The position numbers and the translations under genes are program-made. From Scatophagus argus (lineage: Eukaryota; Chordata; Actinopteri; Scatophagidae), in contig NC_058495.1 in assembly GCF_020382885.2 (NCBI RefSeq), forward strand, positions 6,999,627-7,063,626: a stretch of 64,000 nt of DNA. The letters run 5' to 3'. This document shows, one piece after another, positions 1 through 11,770 of the stretch. Every line of letters starts with the position of its first letter. The stretch's first letter is position 1. The notes beneath the pieces were generated by a model, which did no database searches, was not told the origin of the DNA, and worked only from the letters and a program-made list of their open reading frames with translations.

Positions 1-1424
1 TGTGACAATATAATAACATAAGTTGATTGCAGTGATTTTTGAATGCAGTAGAGCACAACTCATGATATTTAACTTCTGTTCAAAAAAAGAGGTAAAATCT
101 GCTTTTTCTTTGCTCCTACAGTAACTTTTTTATTCACTGTTGATGTGAATAAAAACTGTTGTGGAGTCACAGAAACAGTGAAAACATTTATTTCCTCCTT
201 GCGTGAGCACCTCTTGATGAGTTTTTATTGTGGTTGCGCATACGTCATTTCTTCAATAATTTAACTTCAGTTTTACCATTTTACATAAACCAAAACCAAA
301 AATGCTTTGCTGTGCAGCTCACTGAGCCGTGGCTGAACATTTAAGCCTTTGAGGAACATGCAGTCTGAGGGTCTGGTTTGAGGATCTTCAGGGTGACAGT
401 TGAGCCACTCTTCCCTCACAGCTGCTGAAATGTTTTGTCCACATGGGGGCAGTATTTGTCAGCAGTGCCCAGCACACCGAGTGGCCGAGGAGCAGCAGGC
501 CACACTGAGCTGCAGACCAGCAGCAACAGATTGTAACCCACCTGCTGTGGTGGCCTCCACTAAACAACATTAACCTTTTGGGGGTTATTTATAGAGAGTG
601 CGATGGACGGTGGCCAGCGACACATTTTTCAGAAAATCTTACTTATGGAACAACACTGCAATTTAAAATTCATTACATATAGGAAGACCTCATTGGCACA
701 GTGTTCACTTTTTTCTCTCATTGCTTTATGTCAAAATCCCCTTAAAAATAGCTGCAGCTGTTAATTGATTACAGATGAGCACTCCCTATATTGGCTAAAT
801 CCATGGCTACATTGAGCCAATAGGCAGCTGGCATTTCCCCACTAATGAATAGCTAGTTTTTCCTGTGGTTTTCTGCTCTGCTGTGATTAGGAGCAAAATG
901 TATCTGTTGGTAAAGTACTTCTTTTCTAACATACAATATATCTGTTTGCGTATGTGTGCATGTGTGTGTGTGACTGGCTGTTGTTTTTCCCATCTGCTGA
1001 GCTGCAGTGCGAGTCATTTATCTCAGTTATCCAGACAGTGTCAGAGCTCCATCTGTGAAAACAGTAAACACACTGACTCACACTCTCTAAGTGACTGCCA
1101 TTGATACCAGACAAGAGTGCACTGCGAATACACACAAGGATATAGTATGTCTGCACACAGACACAAACACACACACACACACACACAAGGCTGCAGTTAC
1201 TGTTTGTTTTCATCTCATTACAGTGACAGGGGCATGGCAACCTTACAGAGAAGCTGGGTAATAGTGGTGTTTTGTTTTTCTTTTTTTTTTTTTCACTAAT
1301 GGTCCGGGTTGCTCCTGTGCTTTAAATGATCCCTGGTTTGTCTGCATACAGTTAGTGGAGGGGAAGACATCAGAGTCCTGTTACAGATGATCCATTACAA
1401 TGAAATGACATGTGGACAGCAGTG
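1..1424. other. Non-coding, no gene seen
   Basis: Unique-looking AT-rich DNA with short TG/CA runs and a poly-T at 1279-1292. No exon with splice signals or recognisable protein. Confidence 0.6.
1154..1188 (+). repeat. (CA)n microsatellite
   Basis: CA repeat with one interruption (ACAAACAC). Length suggests polymorphism. Confidence 0.9.
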
Positions 1425-1960
1425 GAAAGTAAATAAGTGCATTTAATTTGAATGCTAATTCAAGGTACTTATAGCTTTTACTTTATCACATCTCAGAGGC
1501 AAATATTGCACTTTTTATGCCACTACATTTGTCTGACAACTATAGCCACTGGTTACCTTTTCAGATAAAGGTTTGTTCCTGTCCAGTGAAAATCAGGTAT
1601 TTCCAAATTTGTTGATTTAAAATTTTTCTGATAAACTGAAATAAACTTAAGTGTTCCTTTATGGGTTGGGAAATTCCCATGTTTCTTAAGCTGAATAAAT
1701 CACTTGAAACCCCTCTTGGATCAGCTGGAAAACGCATTGACACAAAGAGTGGTTAAAGTCGTTAAAAGATCTACAGCAGTAAAAACGCAAAACACCCATT
1801 AATACAACAGTAACATTCATTTTCATTTACTCACAAGTATATTATGCTGTTAACACTTACTTTTATAAGTAAATAACGTACTTATTTAAGTGAGGTTTTT
1901 AATGCAGGACTTTTACTTTTACTTTACTTTTCCTTACTAGTATTTTCACTGTGTGCTATT
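1425..1960 (+). repeat. Dispersed repeat with ACTTTTACTTTACTTTT arms
   Basis: Contains CCACTACATTTGTCTGACAA followed by CTATAGCCACTGGTTACCTT and ends with GCAGGACTTTTACTTTTACT. These are hallmarks of a widespread fish repeat whose other orientation (AGTAAAAGTACTTATTTTGC) appears at 43440-44290. It has no coding capacity and is probably a non-autonomous DNA element. The edges are approximate. Confidence 0.55.
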
Positions 1961-2384
1961 TCAGCTTTGACTGAAGTCAAGGGTGTGACTGAACGTCTTA
2001 ACAGTGGCCTGAATTGGGTTTTGTCAAAGTTTCTATTTTGTTTTTTTTCCAGAGTTTTCACCATCAATCAAATGACACATCCACACACTGTACTGAGAGC
2101 TCACAGCCATTTTAATATAAGAGAGCACCACTTTTGGAGATCTTCATCAAGCATTGCTAATGTTTTGTCTGACATCTGCCTTGAGAAACAGACAAAGCAC
2201 ATTAGCTGATGACAACAGTATTCACTTTTAAAACTCTTGCTGGACTATAAGTGTAATATTGGGTTTGTAAGTACCTCTAGGCCAGCTTCCAGAAACAAGC
2301 TTAGTTAACGAAGACTAGAGGCTCAAGAGCCTACATCAGTTGGATCAGGGGATAAAACTAAGTACGTTTATATAACTGCAGTGC

Positions 2385-2500
2385 ACTTACTGTACTGCTC
2401 AGTACTTGTATCTTGGGTGTTTCCATTTTCTTCCTTTATACTTTGACTCCACTACTTTTCAGAGCGAAAATATTGTTCAGACTAAAATTTTGCATTCAAA
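2385..2500 (+). repeat. Fragment of the ACTTTTACT-type repeat
   Basis: Reads GCTCAGTACTTGTATCTTGG ... TTTATACTTTGACTCCACTA, resembling the inner part of the element at 1425-1960. Short and diverged. Confidence 0.4.
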
Positions 2501-3861
2501 TTCATATGATCAGATTATAAAATATGATTCATCATAAAATGAAATGTGAAAAATACCCTCCACATTAAATATTTAAGTAAATGATCTAAATACTTCTTTG
2601 ACCACTGACCCTAAAGAAACCTGTCTGTATAAGTCGACCACTGCTGCTGCTGTCACAAGCCGACTGCAAGATGCCACATAGACATGTTGATCTGTTGTTG
2701 GAGATGGAGTCGAATGAGCAGGACAAACATATTGTAAATAAACGAGTATAACTACCATCCTCTATTTGTGATGTTTTTTTTTTTTTTTTACATCATCAGT
2801 TTTGTTATTTTGTTTATTCACTTCCACTCCTTTTCCACTCCCTGCTCCATTTTCTCATCTTTACGTGCCTCCTACTTGTTCTGTCCCGATCCTTCTCTGT
2901 CTTATCTCTGCACACTTAGATATTCTGTCTGAAGATACGACTTACTCCAGGAGGTGGAAACTGACCCACATGTTCTACCTCAGCCAACTTCAAACAACGG
3001 CAAGATCACTAAGCTGGGTGTACGAACAATCCATTCAGTTTCCTCTGTGCTCGACTGCTCTTAATGACTCTTGCAGACTGAAAGATATATGGTGTACAGC
3101 TTTTGAATCGAAACAAGAGATTCTTTTTGATACCAGAGGATGAACAGGTGTGCAGACGCCCCCAAACTTTAATCAGTCCTCCTTTGTTGTGAAGTGCTGT
3201 GCAGTGTTGACAGAGATATTTGGAGCCCAACCTGCATGACTGCCTTACAAGTTCCCTGCCAAGTTGCCATGGGTTATGGAGCTCTCTGTCGTGAAGTTGC
3301 ACCCTGTAGCTTTTACTGATATCAGTCACCTTAGCAGAAGATATGACGCCTGCGGCTTCGTTCTGACTTGCCAACGAGAACTGCGTTGGAGCAGTTTTGA
3401 TACGCATGAAAACCTGTGCACACATCTCCAAGAGACCTGAAAATGTGCCCTGCGTTTTGATGCCGGAAAGAGGAAGGGATTTAATGTAGATTCAAAAGAA
3501 GGCTTTTATGGAGTTATCACACACATATTCATTGCCTTTCATTTGTTTGCTTTTAGAGGGTTTGGGTCCTGGATGAACAAAACATGGTCCTTTTGTTTGT
3601 AGTAATCTGTTTGCAAGGTTGCCAGGCAATTTTGTCTGCTTTTATTTCAAACTATTCTTTGCAGCATGTTGGTGGTATCACGGCATAATGGATTTATATA
3701 CACACACTTGTCAATGAATAACACAAGTAATCTGCTCAATGCATCATCTCACACCAACACACACCCCTTTCTTTTTCTTTTTCTAAGCCATGCAAGCACC
3801 AGTACTAGAAACAAAAATGTGGGTGAGTTGTTCCACCACATGGAATACATTAACAACTACT
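2501..3861. other. Non-coding, no gene seen
   Basis: Two overlapping chance ORFs on opposite strands (2802-3143 + and 3431-3009 -) give no recognisable protein. Confidence 0.55.
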
Positions 3862-4757
3862 GAATGTCTTTCCATGAAATTTTGTGCAGACAGTCATGAT
3901 GCCAATAGGATGAATCCTAGTGACTTTGATTAACCCCGATGCCCTTTGATCTGCACACTTCTCCATCATAGCACCATCATGAGGTCAACATTTCTGGTAC
4001 TGACTAACAAATCTCAACAACTATTGGATGGTTTGGCATGAAATTTGGCACAGGCTTTCATGTTCCTTGTCCCTTGATAAACCGTAATCACTTTGGTGAG
4101 CCTGTCTTTTCACTAGTAACACCATCGTCAGGTCAAAATTTCAATTTGCCTGATAGTTTGATTTATGCCTGCCCTCAATCAGTCTCAGTTGTACTTTGTG
4201 TTTTAAATTAACATGCTAAAGCAAATTAGTGGACCTGGTAATCATTATGCCTGCTAAACATCAGCATATTAGTGTTGTCACTGTGAGGATATGAACATCC
4301 TGATGTTAGCATTTTGTTGGGTTTAAGTGTTGAGCCTCAAAGAACTGTGAGCATGGCTTAGTCTTGTTTGAAAAACTAATGAAACACATGTTATGAAAAC
4401 CCCATGCAGGCACAAGAAGAACCTGCAAACTCCACAGAGCAGGACCCAGACCTGGTCTTGAACCTTGAACTCTTGCTGCCAGAGTAACCACTGCACCACC
4501 ATGCAACTCGAAACTAACTAAAATACTAAAAATGAAGTTTTCTAATATTATGACATTCCCATTATCCTCGGCTGGACCTACTTTGTTTTACAGCCTATTA
4601 GCAAATATTAGCAGGCTAACACATTAAACTGTGAAGTGAAAAATGGTAAATATAAAAAGCAATAATCATGCCAACGTTAACATCTAGCTTAAGGCATCTC
4701 TTTACCTAAGTCCAGCTTTGCAAAGCTGCCAGTGTGGCTGTAGCCTCTTGGTCTTGT
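3862..4757 (-). repeat. Dispersed repeat (GCTAACATGCT type), minus strand, interrupted by a SINE
   Basis: On the - strand it carries GCTAACAT...ATGCTGATGTTTAGCA, a stretch reading CCAAATTTCATGCCAAACCA, and CAATAGTTGTTGAGA. These blocks match the + strand copy at 39775-40086. The outer end, near 4720-4757, aligns with CAAGACTAGGAGTCTGCAG at the start of the other copy. A SINE fragment at 4395-4508 splits it. This is a repeat type I recognise as common in percomorph fish; its class is uncertain and it has no coding capacity. Confidence 0.65.
4395..4508 (-). mobile_element. Truncated copy of the same SINE, minus strand
   Basis: The reverse complement reads GCATGGTGGTGCAGTGGTTA, then a B-box GGTTCAAGACC, then GTGGAGTTTGCAGGTTCTTC and GTGCCTGCATGGGG. 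This matches the first 110 bp or so of the element at 54350. The 3' half is missing. It sits inside a larger dispersed repeat (3862-4757), suggesting insertion into it. Possible imperfect duplication of a GAAACTAA-like sequence on both sides. Confidence 0.75.
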
Positions 4758-4912
4758 TTCTTTATTTCTTTCTGTCTTTGTTTCTTCTCACTCTCCCTGT
4801 CCACTCTTCTCCACGCTCATAAATCCTCCCTCCCTTTGTCAGCTCTCCTCCCCTTGCTAACACTTTGTCACATTGCTCTTTCCCATTCTCACTCCTTTCC
4901 CCACTTATCATT

Positions 4913-4914
<2 letters not shown>

Positions 4915-4956
<42 letters not shown>
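4915..4956 (+). repeat. (CA)21 microsatellite
   Basis: A pure CA tract inside a longer CT-rich stretch (4770-5040). Confidence 0.95.
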
Positions 4957-4958
<2 letters not shown>

Positions 4959-5943
4959 CCTCTACCTGTCTCTTCTATCCTTCTTTATCACTATCTGCCT
5001 CTGCCTCCCTCTGTTTCTCTTGATTTTAACATCTTGCTGCTACATTCATGTTCCAGGCCTCTCTGAGACCATCCACTTCTCCACTGCCCCCTCCACTGTT
5101 ATCCATCATTCTCTATTGGTCCATTCATCATGCAGCCAGGATGCTATTGGTTCATTCATCAACCAGCCAGCAGCCCAGCAGCTGCAACCAGTGCACAGGC
5201 TGAGGAATGTAAAGGCTCAGCGTTTGGTCCCTAATGTTGCACGGCATTGACACTGTGCAGGAAGTGTCTTGGGAAATTTTCTCAGAGGTAAGGCTCCTTT
5301 GATGGAGTCTATTATAAAGTACTCAATATTTTGAAATAATGGTCTGATAAAGAAACAAACTGAAACTCCATTCATACTTTCATAGAAAACAGACACAGAG
5401 ACGCTGATGATTTTGTCAGATAGAAAGAACGTTTTATCCATTTCCCTGAAGCCAACATGAATGTCAGCGTAGCACTGGGTGGTGTGAATTTTTCCTCATT
5501 CATACCATTTCTGCCAAAACTTGTGACTGCCTGCCAGGCATCTGTTAAAATCATATTACAGAACAGCCCAAACATATTTGAATTGAGGTGAATACACACC
5601 ATGCCTAATGTTCAAGTCATTGATACAAGATATTACTGCATAATGAAAGATAAAAGATATCTTTTAATCAGTTTCCCCAGTTGCAGCCCAGTGACCCAAA
5701 GAAAGATTGTAAACGACAGATGTCCTCGCTCAATGTGTGTGACACACACAAAACATTACAAGTAGGATGATATTATTGCATAAAATAATGGAAACTAACA
5801 TTTCATAATACTGACAACAAAAATGTTCTGATATTAGCTCATGTCTTACAAATCAATTATTAACTGTTCAGTAGATGTCTTGTTTTTTGGGGGTTTATTT
5901 TATCCTAATGGTTAGAGTCTTTGAGGATTCTGGAAATACAATG

Positions 5944-5970
5944 TGCTTATTATTATTATAATAATAAGCA
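5944..5970. repeat. Perfect inverted repeat
   Basis: Arms TGCTTATTATTAT and ATAATAATAAGCA separated by one T. A cruciform-capable AT hairpin, no known function. Confidence 0.85.
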
Positions 5971-6099
5971 CTCTCCTTGTTTTTGTCATTGTGTAGTGTC
6001 ACTTAAATGAACTCATTCTGCCAACTTGGAAGTTTTATGGAAGCTATTGGTTCAATTGAGAGCCATCCTCAATCTTGTTTCCATCACTTTTGGAGACAT

Positions 6100-6342
6100 T
6101 ACATTCTTTTTCTGGAGGCTTAACCACCACCTGACCATAACAATAAACATTACTTACCTTAACCTTAACCTCAGCCTAACATTAAAGCAAGTCTTCACTC
6201 TAATATTTAATGATTTACATTGTGGGGACTTGCATTTGTCCCCATAAGTAAGGCAGGTCCTCACAATAAGATTGTGTAAACAGATTTTTGTCCCCACAAA
6301 TACAGGAATACGCGTACAAGTGTATACACACACATCTCTCTC

Positions 6343-6388
<46 letters not shown>

Positions 6389-6390
6389 CA
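6100..6390 (+). repeat. Dispersed repeat fused to TC and TA microsatellites
   Basis: TTACCTTAACCTTAACCTCA, then GTGGGGACTTGCATTTGTCC, GTCCCCACAAATACAGGAAT and TACACACACAT, followed by (TC)n at 6335-6372 and (TA)n at 6372-6388. GTGGGGAC / GTCCCCAC blocks next to microsatellites are a recurrent arrangement in fish repeats. Confidence 0.6.
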
Positions 6391-6675
6391 TACATGACAA
6401 CTGATACTATTAAAAAGAGGGAGCGGGGGTCCTAATAAACTCCATCCTGACCCAGTTTCACATGCTGCACACAGAAAAACAGAATGTAAACTATCCCCAT
6501 TTATCTCCAGGTGATATTAATTAAAGTGCGAACATTTTTATACATCTGCTAACACCACAGCTCTTAGAGACCACAGCTGTCTGAGTGGCTCATTTGCCAG
6601 TCACTGTCTTCTCCTCATTCTCACTAGCTAAACCTTCTGCCGCCCAGAGAGCATGAGTGAAAGATGGACAGCGTA

Positions 6676-6677
<2 letters not shown>

Positions 6678-6711
<34 letters not shown>
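6678..6711 (+). repeat. (CA)17 microsatellite
   Basis: Pure CA tract. Confidence 0.95.
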
Positions 6712-7146
6712 GAATGTGTAGTTTAGGTAAAGGTCAGCAGAAATATGTCATTCTGGAAACTGGGTCACATCATCACCATCAGCTGAAAAGTTCCTCACCC
6801 CCTCATGACCTCATTTTGATGATTTTTCATTATTTACCTCCAGTTAACACTGAGCCTTAATGATTTTCCTTGAGGGTTACTGAAGTGTTTTAACTCCCAG
6901 GTTTATAAAACCTTTTCATTACCAATTAGATTTCTGTAAAAATAATTAAACAAATAAATGTGTGCATGTGATGCAAAAAACACTTCTTCTTTGCAGGTGT
7001 CTCTCGTCTCAGAGCTGCATGATGTTTTTCTTCAAACGACAGTAATATATTTCTGTTATTACCAAATGGGGCCACAGGTGTCAAATTCATGAATGAAATA
7101 TTAATATTTGCAAATCATGAACTCTTGATGATGTCTTTGAGCAAAA

Positions 7147-7260
7147 AGGGTCGGCTCACCCAAATTACAAGAAAGCATATTCTCACTTATGTCAGGTGGT
7201 ATGTTTTCGTGTTGTGCTGCAAAGTCTGAAGCTTTTGATTGTATCAGATGATCCTCTTCA
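7147..7260 (+). repeat. Dispersed repeat (TCACCCAAATTAC type), fragment
   Basis: GGCTCACCCAAATTACAAGA and AAGCATATTCTCACTTATGT resemble the copies at 11605 and 26757. A common non-coding fish repeat; edges approximate. Confidence 0.45.
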
Positions 7261-8971
7261 GCAGGTGACCTGTTGCCGTGGAACAGTGAATATCCAGATT
7301 TCCAGTTTTTTGTTTGTGAACACTTGAAGTTTTGTTTGAGGTTTTGTTTTTCTTTTTTTTTTTTGTGTGGTCTTAAACCTGCTGACTCCATCAGCTGTAA
7401 AGGATCAGGCAATATGACTGAAAGCTGCAGAACAGCCTTCACGGGCCTTGTGGTGAGCCTGTTTTGTCAATTGGTCCAAAGTCTAACATGAGCTTTAAAT
7501 TTCCGGTTTTAGGAATTTAGACTTAACTACTTAGTACTTAAGTAACAATCCCTATAAAATTCGTTCATTGCACATTTTGTGGTGCCCACAGCAATAAAAC
7601 TTTTGAGAAACTGTCCCTTGTCCCTAGAGATAATCCACACTGGGGAGGAGGCACCTCAGCCACGAATATTTTATTGATGGACAAATAAACTATCTGCACA
7701 ACTAAATACTGTGGTGAACTGACCTATAAACATACTGTTGTCAGATGATTAATAGGTTGGTGACATATTGAGGTCAGTACTTTCTTTAGACACCTTTGAC
7801 AGAATATGGAGTTTGTCCTGCACCTTTACTTTATAATGACTGAATGTGATGCCGTGTCTGTTCCTATACGGCAGCCCATACATCAGCCTGTGACCACACA
7901 ACCTCCAGTGGGGCAAGAGGGCACAGCTGAGAGTCCAGTGCCAATGATAACAAGGGTCACATACTCTTGTGCAACTCCGCACCTGTCGCCATACATGTGC
8001 ATGTATGTGTGGAAAACATGAAACTGAAAAGACATGTGGTGCTCATACACATTCCTTCCACCCTGCTCATGAATCACTCTGCCCCCAAGTCTGCAGCCAC
8101 CGGCCCAGAGTCCTAAGAGAGAGAGGAAGAGAGATGGGAGGGTGAAAGGGGAGAAGTGTAGGAGGCTGAAGTATGTGGGGTGTAATAGGAGTGCTTTATA
8201 TACGTACAGTATGTGTTATCTGCTTATCTGGGTGTGGGCTCACCGCTTTGATGCAAGGCATACATTTCATTATACAGATTCTGTAGGAGAAAATGTCTAT
8301 CTATGAGGGATAAAGGAAGATCAGTGGGACACAAATGCATACCTGTGGTTTGTTTTGAAGTGTGCTCTTGAAGTGTGTTTATGTGCTCAACAGATAAATT
8401 CTAGCTGTCTGTAAGAGGTTAATGAACATGTGATGATATGCATACACTTCTTATGGTTCTCAAAGATTTAACATCCACTTTCTTTTGATCTCCCTGTTAA
8501 AAAGCTTCAGTGTTGTTAAAGTCATCTTAGTCCATTCTGTCTGACACTAACATAGTCTTGTTCCAGCTCTTCATTGTGAAATATTCAAACTCAGCATGAC
8601 ATATTTGCCGTGTTTGGAAACTTTGGGATTTCCACTACAATTTAAAATAAAGTTCTCTTTGAGCAAAATCTGATTACAAAGCATGACTTTGTACTGACTG
8701 TCTTGTTTGCTAGAAAGTGGAACTGAAGAAGTAAGACTCATCACGGTCATTTAAGAAATTACATGAAGACATCTCAAAGTATAGGCAAAGTTAAAGTATA
8801 GGCACAATACTGATGAAATCATGCTCATGGCCAACCAATGTCAAAAATGTCAAAGTCATAATATTTTGTCAACAAATATATAGAAAATGTTGAAATTTAT
8901 TCAAAAGTATTTTTAAAATAACATTTGAGCACAGTAAATGGGCTCCATTGCGCAAGACTTTATAGACAGAA

Positions 8972-9029
8972 CCCCCCCCCCCCCACACACACACACACAC
9001 ACACCCACACACACCCACATACACATATA
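8972..9029 (+). repeat. Poly-C plus (CA)n microsatellite
   Basis: Thirteen C residues running into an interrupted CA tract and an ACATATAT end. Confidence 0.9.
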
Positions 9030-9451
9030 TAAGTAGCCTTATCTTTTAAACTCATCGAAGACTACGCTCACTCAGGGAAGCCCTGACACTAGCTGTCTCC
9101 CATCCACTGGCGCTCTCCCACCAGGGTCCCAACATGACCTGGGACACAATGTCAAATTCCACATGGCTGAGCTACCTGGCCAGGCTATTATTGGACCACA
9201 TGCCTGACAGGACCGCAGGAGCAGGGGGCTGGGTGGAGACCACAAGCAACTGTGAGGCTGATATGCAAGGTGCTGGAGACACACAGGGGAATGAGAAAGT
9301 CAACATCACACAGCGAAACAGAAAGGCAGGAAGAGAAAATATAGATAGCAAAAAAAAAAAACAACTGGAACATGGAACAACTGGACAAAGTGATATAATC
9401 TATTATAAGTAAAATAAAATGAACAACTGAAAGATAAATAGAGGTTTTAGT

Positions 9452-9480
9452 TAATAATAATAATAATAATAATAATAAAT
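9452..9480 (+). repeat. (TAA)n microsatellite
   Basis: About nine AAT/ATA units. Confidence 0.9.
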
Positions 9481-10169
9481 ATTTACTTGTGTGTTTTTCT
9501 CTTTCTTCACTGCAGAAGAAGCCTAGCAGAGATTTCTGAAATCGTGTAGCAGGTCTGTGCGTTCAAGCACATAGTTATTAACAATTAAGCAGACCACAAT
9601 CATTCTAATGTTCCAAAAGGAAAAGTATTTTCATAAAAGCCCTACTTACGCACTTCCAAAAATGTTTTCACTGGACAGACAACTAATTTTTCTGTGCTTC
9701 ACGTGTCCAGAAAAACAAGAATCTGAGATGGCGTTTAGGGCGGCTGGAAGATAATCTACTGCCAGAGGAGCATGAGATCATCACTGAATCAGCACAGCTA
9801 TGATACATAAAGACCACATATTACAGCCAGACACTGTTGTGTTTGGAGAAATGTGTGACGATCTAATGCTCTCATTTCCACAGGGCAGCCACTTCTCACA
9901 GAGAAGGTCATATATTTGTAGCCTAACCTTTCTCCTCTTCATCCTCCTCACAGGTCAACAATCTTGTATATGCAAGAGATGGATGAAGCTTTTTGTGGGA
10001 GGGCGAGTCATGTGGTTTGTGAAAGAGGTTGGCTGAGGAGGAGAGGAGGGGAGCGGTGGGAAGGCTGCTCAGGCCAAACACAACAGATGTTAGGCTGCTG
10101 TGGACGTTGGGTTTCTGCTGCAGTGGGGTGTGAAACAGAAAGATCTTGTTGTGATTTATACACAGCACT

Positions 10170-10700
10170 CCTATCTTTCTTCCTCTTCTTTTACTTCCTC
10201 TTCCTCTCCTGTCCTATCCTTTCATTTCCTCCTCATCTTCTCCTCCTCATTTACATCCTTCTCCTCCCCTTTGTCTTTTCCCCTTTCTTCGTCTTCCCCT
10301 GCCTCTCCACTCCTCTTCTCTCCTTCCCTCAGTCTGTCCTCTCCTCCTCTACCTCATTTTATTTCCTCTCCTTTGTTTTTCTTTCCTGTTCTTTCCTTGC
10401 TTCCTCCTCTCCTTCTCTGACCTCATCTCCTCCTCCCCTCTTCCTTCTTTTCTTCAAATTCATCTCCTCTCCTCCTCCTCCTCCTTGTCCTTTCCTTTTC
10501 TCTCTTCATCTTTCTCCCCCTCCTCCCCTCTTCTTTTATTACCCTTCCTTCCTTCTTCTTTGTCTCATCTTCCCTTTGTCTCCTTTTCCTCATCTTCCTC
10601 CGCTTCTCCTCACTCTGATCTTTCTTCCTTTGTTTTCTTTTCCCAACTCTTTCTTTCTCCTCCTCTCCTCTCCTCTCCTCTCCTCGCTTCTTCTCCTTTC
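10170..10700 (+). repeat. 530-bp polypyrimidine (CT-rich) tract
   Basis: Almost entirely C and T on the + strand, made of TCCTCC, TTCCTC and TCTCC units with no single period. It keeps all three frames open, giving meaningless Ser/Leu/Phe/Pro ORFs on + and Glu/Arg/Lys ORFs on -. It starts right after non-repetitive DNA and ends in CTCCTCTCCTCTCCTCTCCT. Confidence 0.9.
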
Positions 10701-11604
10701 TGTCATCAGTGACTGCAGAAATTAGAAGGGTGCATGTATTTCCTAATGTTATTTGTGATGAAAAATCCTCTGCCATTGCTAAAACAACTGCATATTATTA
10801 TATTTCTGGGGATGTAACTCAACTACAAACAACTTGTTTTGTTACTGATGTAAAGCGAAAGGAGAAGAAAATAGTTTGAGACCAGTTATCATTGAATTGA
10901 AGACTTAAGTTATTTTGGGCTCAGTCTGGGGAAATGATCTGTGTTGAGATAGACAAAAATTCTCCCTCCGCCTGCAGCTACCAAATGGAAATCATTATCT
11001 GTGATTGGAGGGTTTGGCTGCCAGAGAAAAGCTTGACTGTCTCTGTGGCTGACACACTGGACTACCCACCGGCTCTCAGATGGAATCTGCGATAAAGCAA
11101 TCCTCCCTGAGGATTATAAAAGCCTCTATACTCCTTGTATCAACCTGGATCCCTGTTAAGTTTCAGTATTGTGTTTGGAAGGATGTATCCGTATTTATCC
11201 CAAACGCAGCAATGCTTTGTGTTCACGCTGAAGATTCCATCACGCAGACAGTAATGTCTACATGCCAGAGTCTGATAAGGTCTGAAAACAAGATAATTAG
11301 CTCAGACCTGTTGTTTTCTTGTCATGCTGCTCCCTGCTCCTGACCTATACTTTCTCCCATTCTCCTCCATCACCCTAATCTCTGTGTCCCCTCTCTCCAC
11401 ACCCCTCTTTCCTTTGATGTTCCTTGTCAGCATCACTCCTCCCTCACCATGCATAACCATCCCCACCCCCCCACCCTCCCCCAACACCAGACACCCTGGT
11501 TATCCCAGATTACAGGGTGTTTGAAGGAAGCAGCCACACAAAACAATCATTTTCCATTGTGTTCTGTACACCAAAAGCCAGACTAATGTTTTTTTTCTTC
11601 TGTG

Positions 11605-11770
11605 TTTAAAGGGTTGATTCACCCAAGTTACTAGAAAAAAAGTAAATTTATGCATTCTCATTTGACTTTAGCAGGAAATAGTCAAATAGCAAATAGCTGT
11701 GTTTTCATTTGTTGGTTTTAAGAAGTCTACTGTGAAGAATTTTGCTGGCACGTGAAGACAGTGAAAATGA
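11605..11770 (+). repeat. Dispersed repeat (TTCACCCAAGTTAC type)
   Basis: AGGGTTGATTCACCCAAGTT followed by AC, A-rich sequence and GCATTCTCATTTGACTTTAG. Same family as 7147 and 26757 by shared order of blocks. No coding capacity. Confidence 0.45.

Larger units (their letters stand above)
4760..10169. other. Non-coding, repeats and microsatellites only
   Basis: Apart from the tandem and dispersed repeats listed separately I see no gene. 8100-8300 is purine-rich and 9060-9250 is more GC-rich but without a coherent ORF. Confidence 0.6.

Noticed and set aside
3009..3431. 140-codon - strand ORF
   Set aside because: No recognisable motif, overlaps an equally open frame on the other strand, and no promoter or splice context. 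Probably chance.
9964..10725. 253-codon + strand ORF rich in Ser, Leu, Phe and Pro, with Glu/Arg/Lys ORFs opposite
   Set aside because: Entirely explained by the polypyrimidine tract, where stop codons are rare on both strands.
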